Positions 63,044-64,000 of a stretch of 64,000 nucleotides of DNA are shown piece after piece. The position numbers and the translations under genes were made by a program. The DNA is from Thalassolituus sp. UBA1087 (GTDB lineage: Bacteria > Pseudomonadota > Gammaproteobacteria > Pseudomonadales > Oceanobacteraceae), in NCBI GenBank assembly GCA_002314145.1, contig DCCG01000019.1, positions 176,541-240,540 on the forward strand. The letters run 5' to 3'. The notes beneath the pieces were generated by a model that saw only the letters and a program-made list of their open reading frames with translations, was not told where the DNA came from and ran no database searches. Position 1 is the first letter of the stretch. Every line of letters starts with the position of its first letter.

Positions 63044-63278
63044 CGCACCCGGATGTCAGATTTCATGCTTATTTCCACCTTGTCGCAGAATTCTCACCAT
63101 TTTTTCACCGCCGCTTATTAACCTGCCAGCAGCTTAAACAGGAGACAGCCGCCGAACTCTGCTCTGTCTGTGCCGCAGTACCCGACAGAATGTGACAGGG
63201 GTCCGCGCACTGACCCGGGTGACCGGGTTTACAATATTCATATATATCAGTATCAGGCCATCGTTGCCGGGGGGCACC

Positions 63279-63854
63279 ATGAAAACCAAAACCATTCCCG
63301 TTATTACTTTTTGTGTCGGCGTGCTCTGTGGCATGGGAGTTCTGGCCATGACAGGACCGTCGCTGCCGGGCAATGTGGCGCACAGCAGCCTGACGCCCGC
63401 GCTGTCATTGTCCGCCGGCGATCGTGAGCAGGTATACACCAATATACGTTATGGCTTTGAACTGGCTTATCCACAAACCCTGTTGCACCCGCAGGGGGAA
63501 TCTGTCAACGGCGACGGTCAGACATTTGTCTCTGCCGATGGAAAGGCCAGGGTTCAGGTGTATGGCGCTAACCTGTTGAACGAAGAACAGCTGGAAGAAC
63601 TGTATCAGCGCGCTGCGGAAGACGACCTCTACAGCCAGAATGCGAAGCTGGTGACTGACAAAGAAATGGGCGATAACTGGTTCAGTGTTGCCGGTTACAC
63701 CGAAGGGGATAAAGTCTTCTACCGTAAAAGCATCATTCACGACGGCACCCTGGTGACCTTTACGATCTCCTATCCGGAGGATGAAAAATCACAATGGGAA
63801 TCGGCGGTATCCATGCTGGACAGCAGTTTTGCGGTACGTGATGTCCGTTTCTGA
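63279..63854 (+). CDS. Small exported protein downstream of the CusS-like kinase
   Basis: A 191-residue protein. The ATG at 63279 follows a G-rich site. A hydrophobic helix (about 6-23) acts as a signal or anchor. The mature domain of about 130 residues carries YGFELAYPQTLLHPQGES, GDGQTFVSADGKARVQVYG and WFSVAGYTEGDKVFYRKSI, a layout I recall from small conserved hypothetical exported proteins. No metal-binding residues stand out: no Cys in the mature part and few His. It is 235 bp after the kinase, so the link to copper is by place only. Confidence 0.7.
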   Translation: MKTKTIPVITFCVGVLCGMGVLAMTGPSLPGNVAHSSLTPALSLSAGDREQVYTNIRYGFELAYPQTLLHPQGESVNGDGQTFVSADGKARVQVYGANLLNEEQLEELYQRAAEDDLYSQNAKLVTDKEMGDNWFSVAGYTEGDKVFYRKSIIHDGTLVTFTISYPEDEKSQWESAVSMLDSSFAVRDVRF

Positions 63855-64000
63855 TGATGGCAGAAGATAAAAACCCCGGTCCTCTGACCACTGGTTTCCC
63901 ACAGTTTGATAGCACTCTGCTTTCTGTAAACGACTTTTAAATCCGCAGCGCCTGATGCCTCCCAGGGGAACTTATCCCCTGGCAGGCAGGGCCGCCCCCA
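63855..64000. other. Right-edge intergenic sequence
   Basis: No gene or terminator is recognisable in the last 146 bp. CCTCCCAGGGG and CCCCTGGCAGG near the end form a possible inverted repeat that may continue past the window. Confidence 0.4.

Overview
The window looks like chromosomal DNA of a marine-type gammaproteobacterium. This rests on prlC with yheV, a Rep-type helicase, comM, lpoB next to COG3014 and LPP20 lipoproteins, QseBC- and CusRS-like two-component systems, and many outer-membrane barrel and TonB proteins. Moderately high GC and codon use fit an Oceanospirillales relative of Oceanobacter or Thalassolituus, but that placement is inference. I saw no rRNA, tRNA, CRISPR array, intact insertion sequence or phage.

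Layout. 1-5.8 kb: a divergent redox module, with dsbD (partial) on the left and an operon of tlpA, a DUF4266 lipoprotein, a DUF3570 barrel, apbE, a response regulator and a sensor kinase on the right. Four helically phased TTAA half-sites lie between them. 5.8-8 kb: a CHASE-GGDEF cyclase and a YebC/YeeN protein. 8.2-12.6 kb: a Fur-box-preceded TonB receptor operon with two small membrane proteins and a PepSY reductase-like protein. 12.7-15.1 kb: an FMN-binding split-barrel protein, a FadL porin and a YceK lipoprotein. 15.1-17.25 kb: an AT-richer island with an orphan, possibly effector-like protein and a broken or frameshifted small partner.

17.3-24.7 kb: housekeeping genes (gamma carbonic anhydrase, prlC-yheV, COG3014-lpoB-LPP20), with a 53-bp MITE-like hairpin after lpoB. 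24.9-30.3 kb: a MATE exporter divergent from a tightly overlapped codB-pucR-codA operon for cytosine use. 30.5-39.6 kb: SCO, a secreted S8 protease, comM, an EAL phosphodiesterase and rep. 39.8-45.3 kb: an RND pump pair followed by two PadR-type proteins behind a palindromic operator. 45.4-50 kb: YceI, a polyamine-type binding protein, a serine hydrolase divergent from a TetR regulator, and a phosphatase-like protein.

50.1-56.4 kb: a Tat-exported DUF1552 protein and a 1651-residue multi-haem DUF1587/1592/1588/1585 lipoprotein with duplicated lectin-like domains and Asp/Gly/Asn repeat linkers. 56.4-63.9 kb: an AT-rich gap, then a copper-resistance locus (DUF411, copB, copA) divergent from a CusRS-type pair across a cop-box palindrome, then a small exported protein.

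The best candidates for an undescribed system are the DsbD/TlpA/DUF4266/DUF3570/ApbE module, in which electron import, a Cys-Gly-Cys lipoprotein, a flavin transferase and an outer-membrane barrel are co-transcribed with their own regulator, and the DUF1552 plus giant haem lipoprotein pair.
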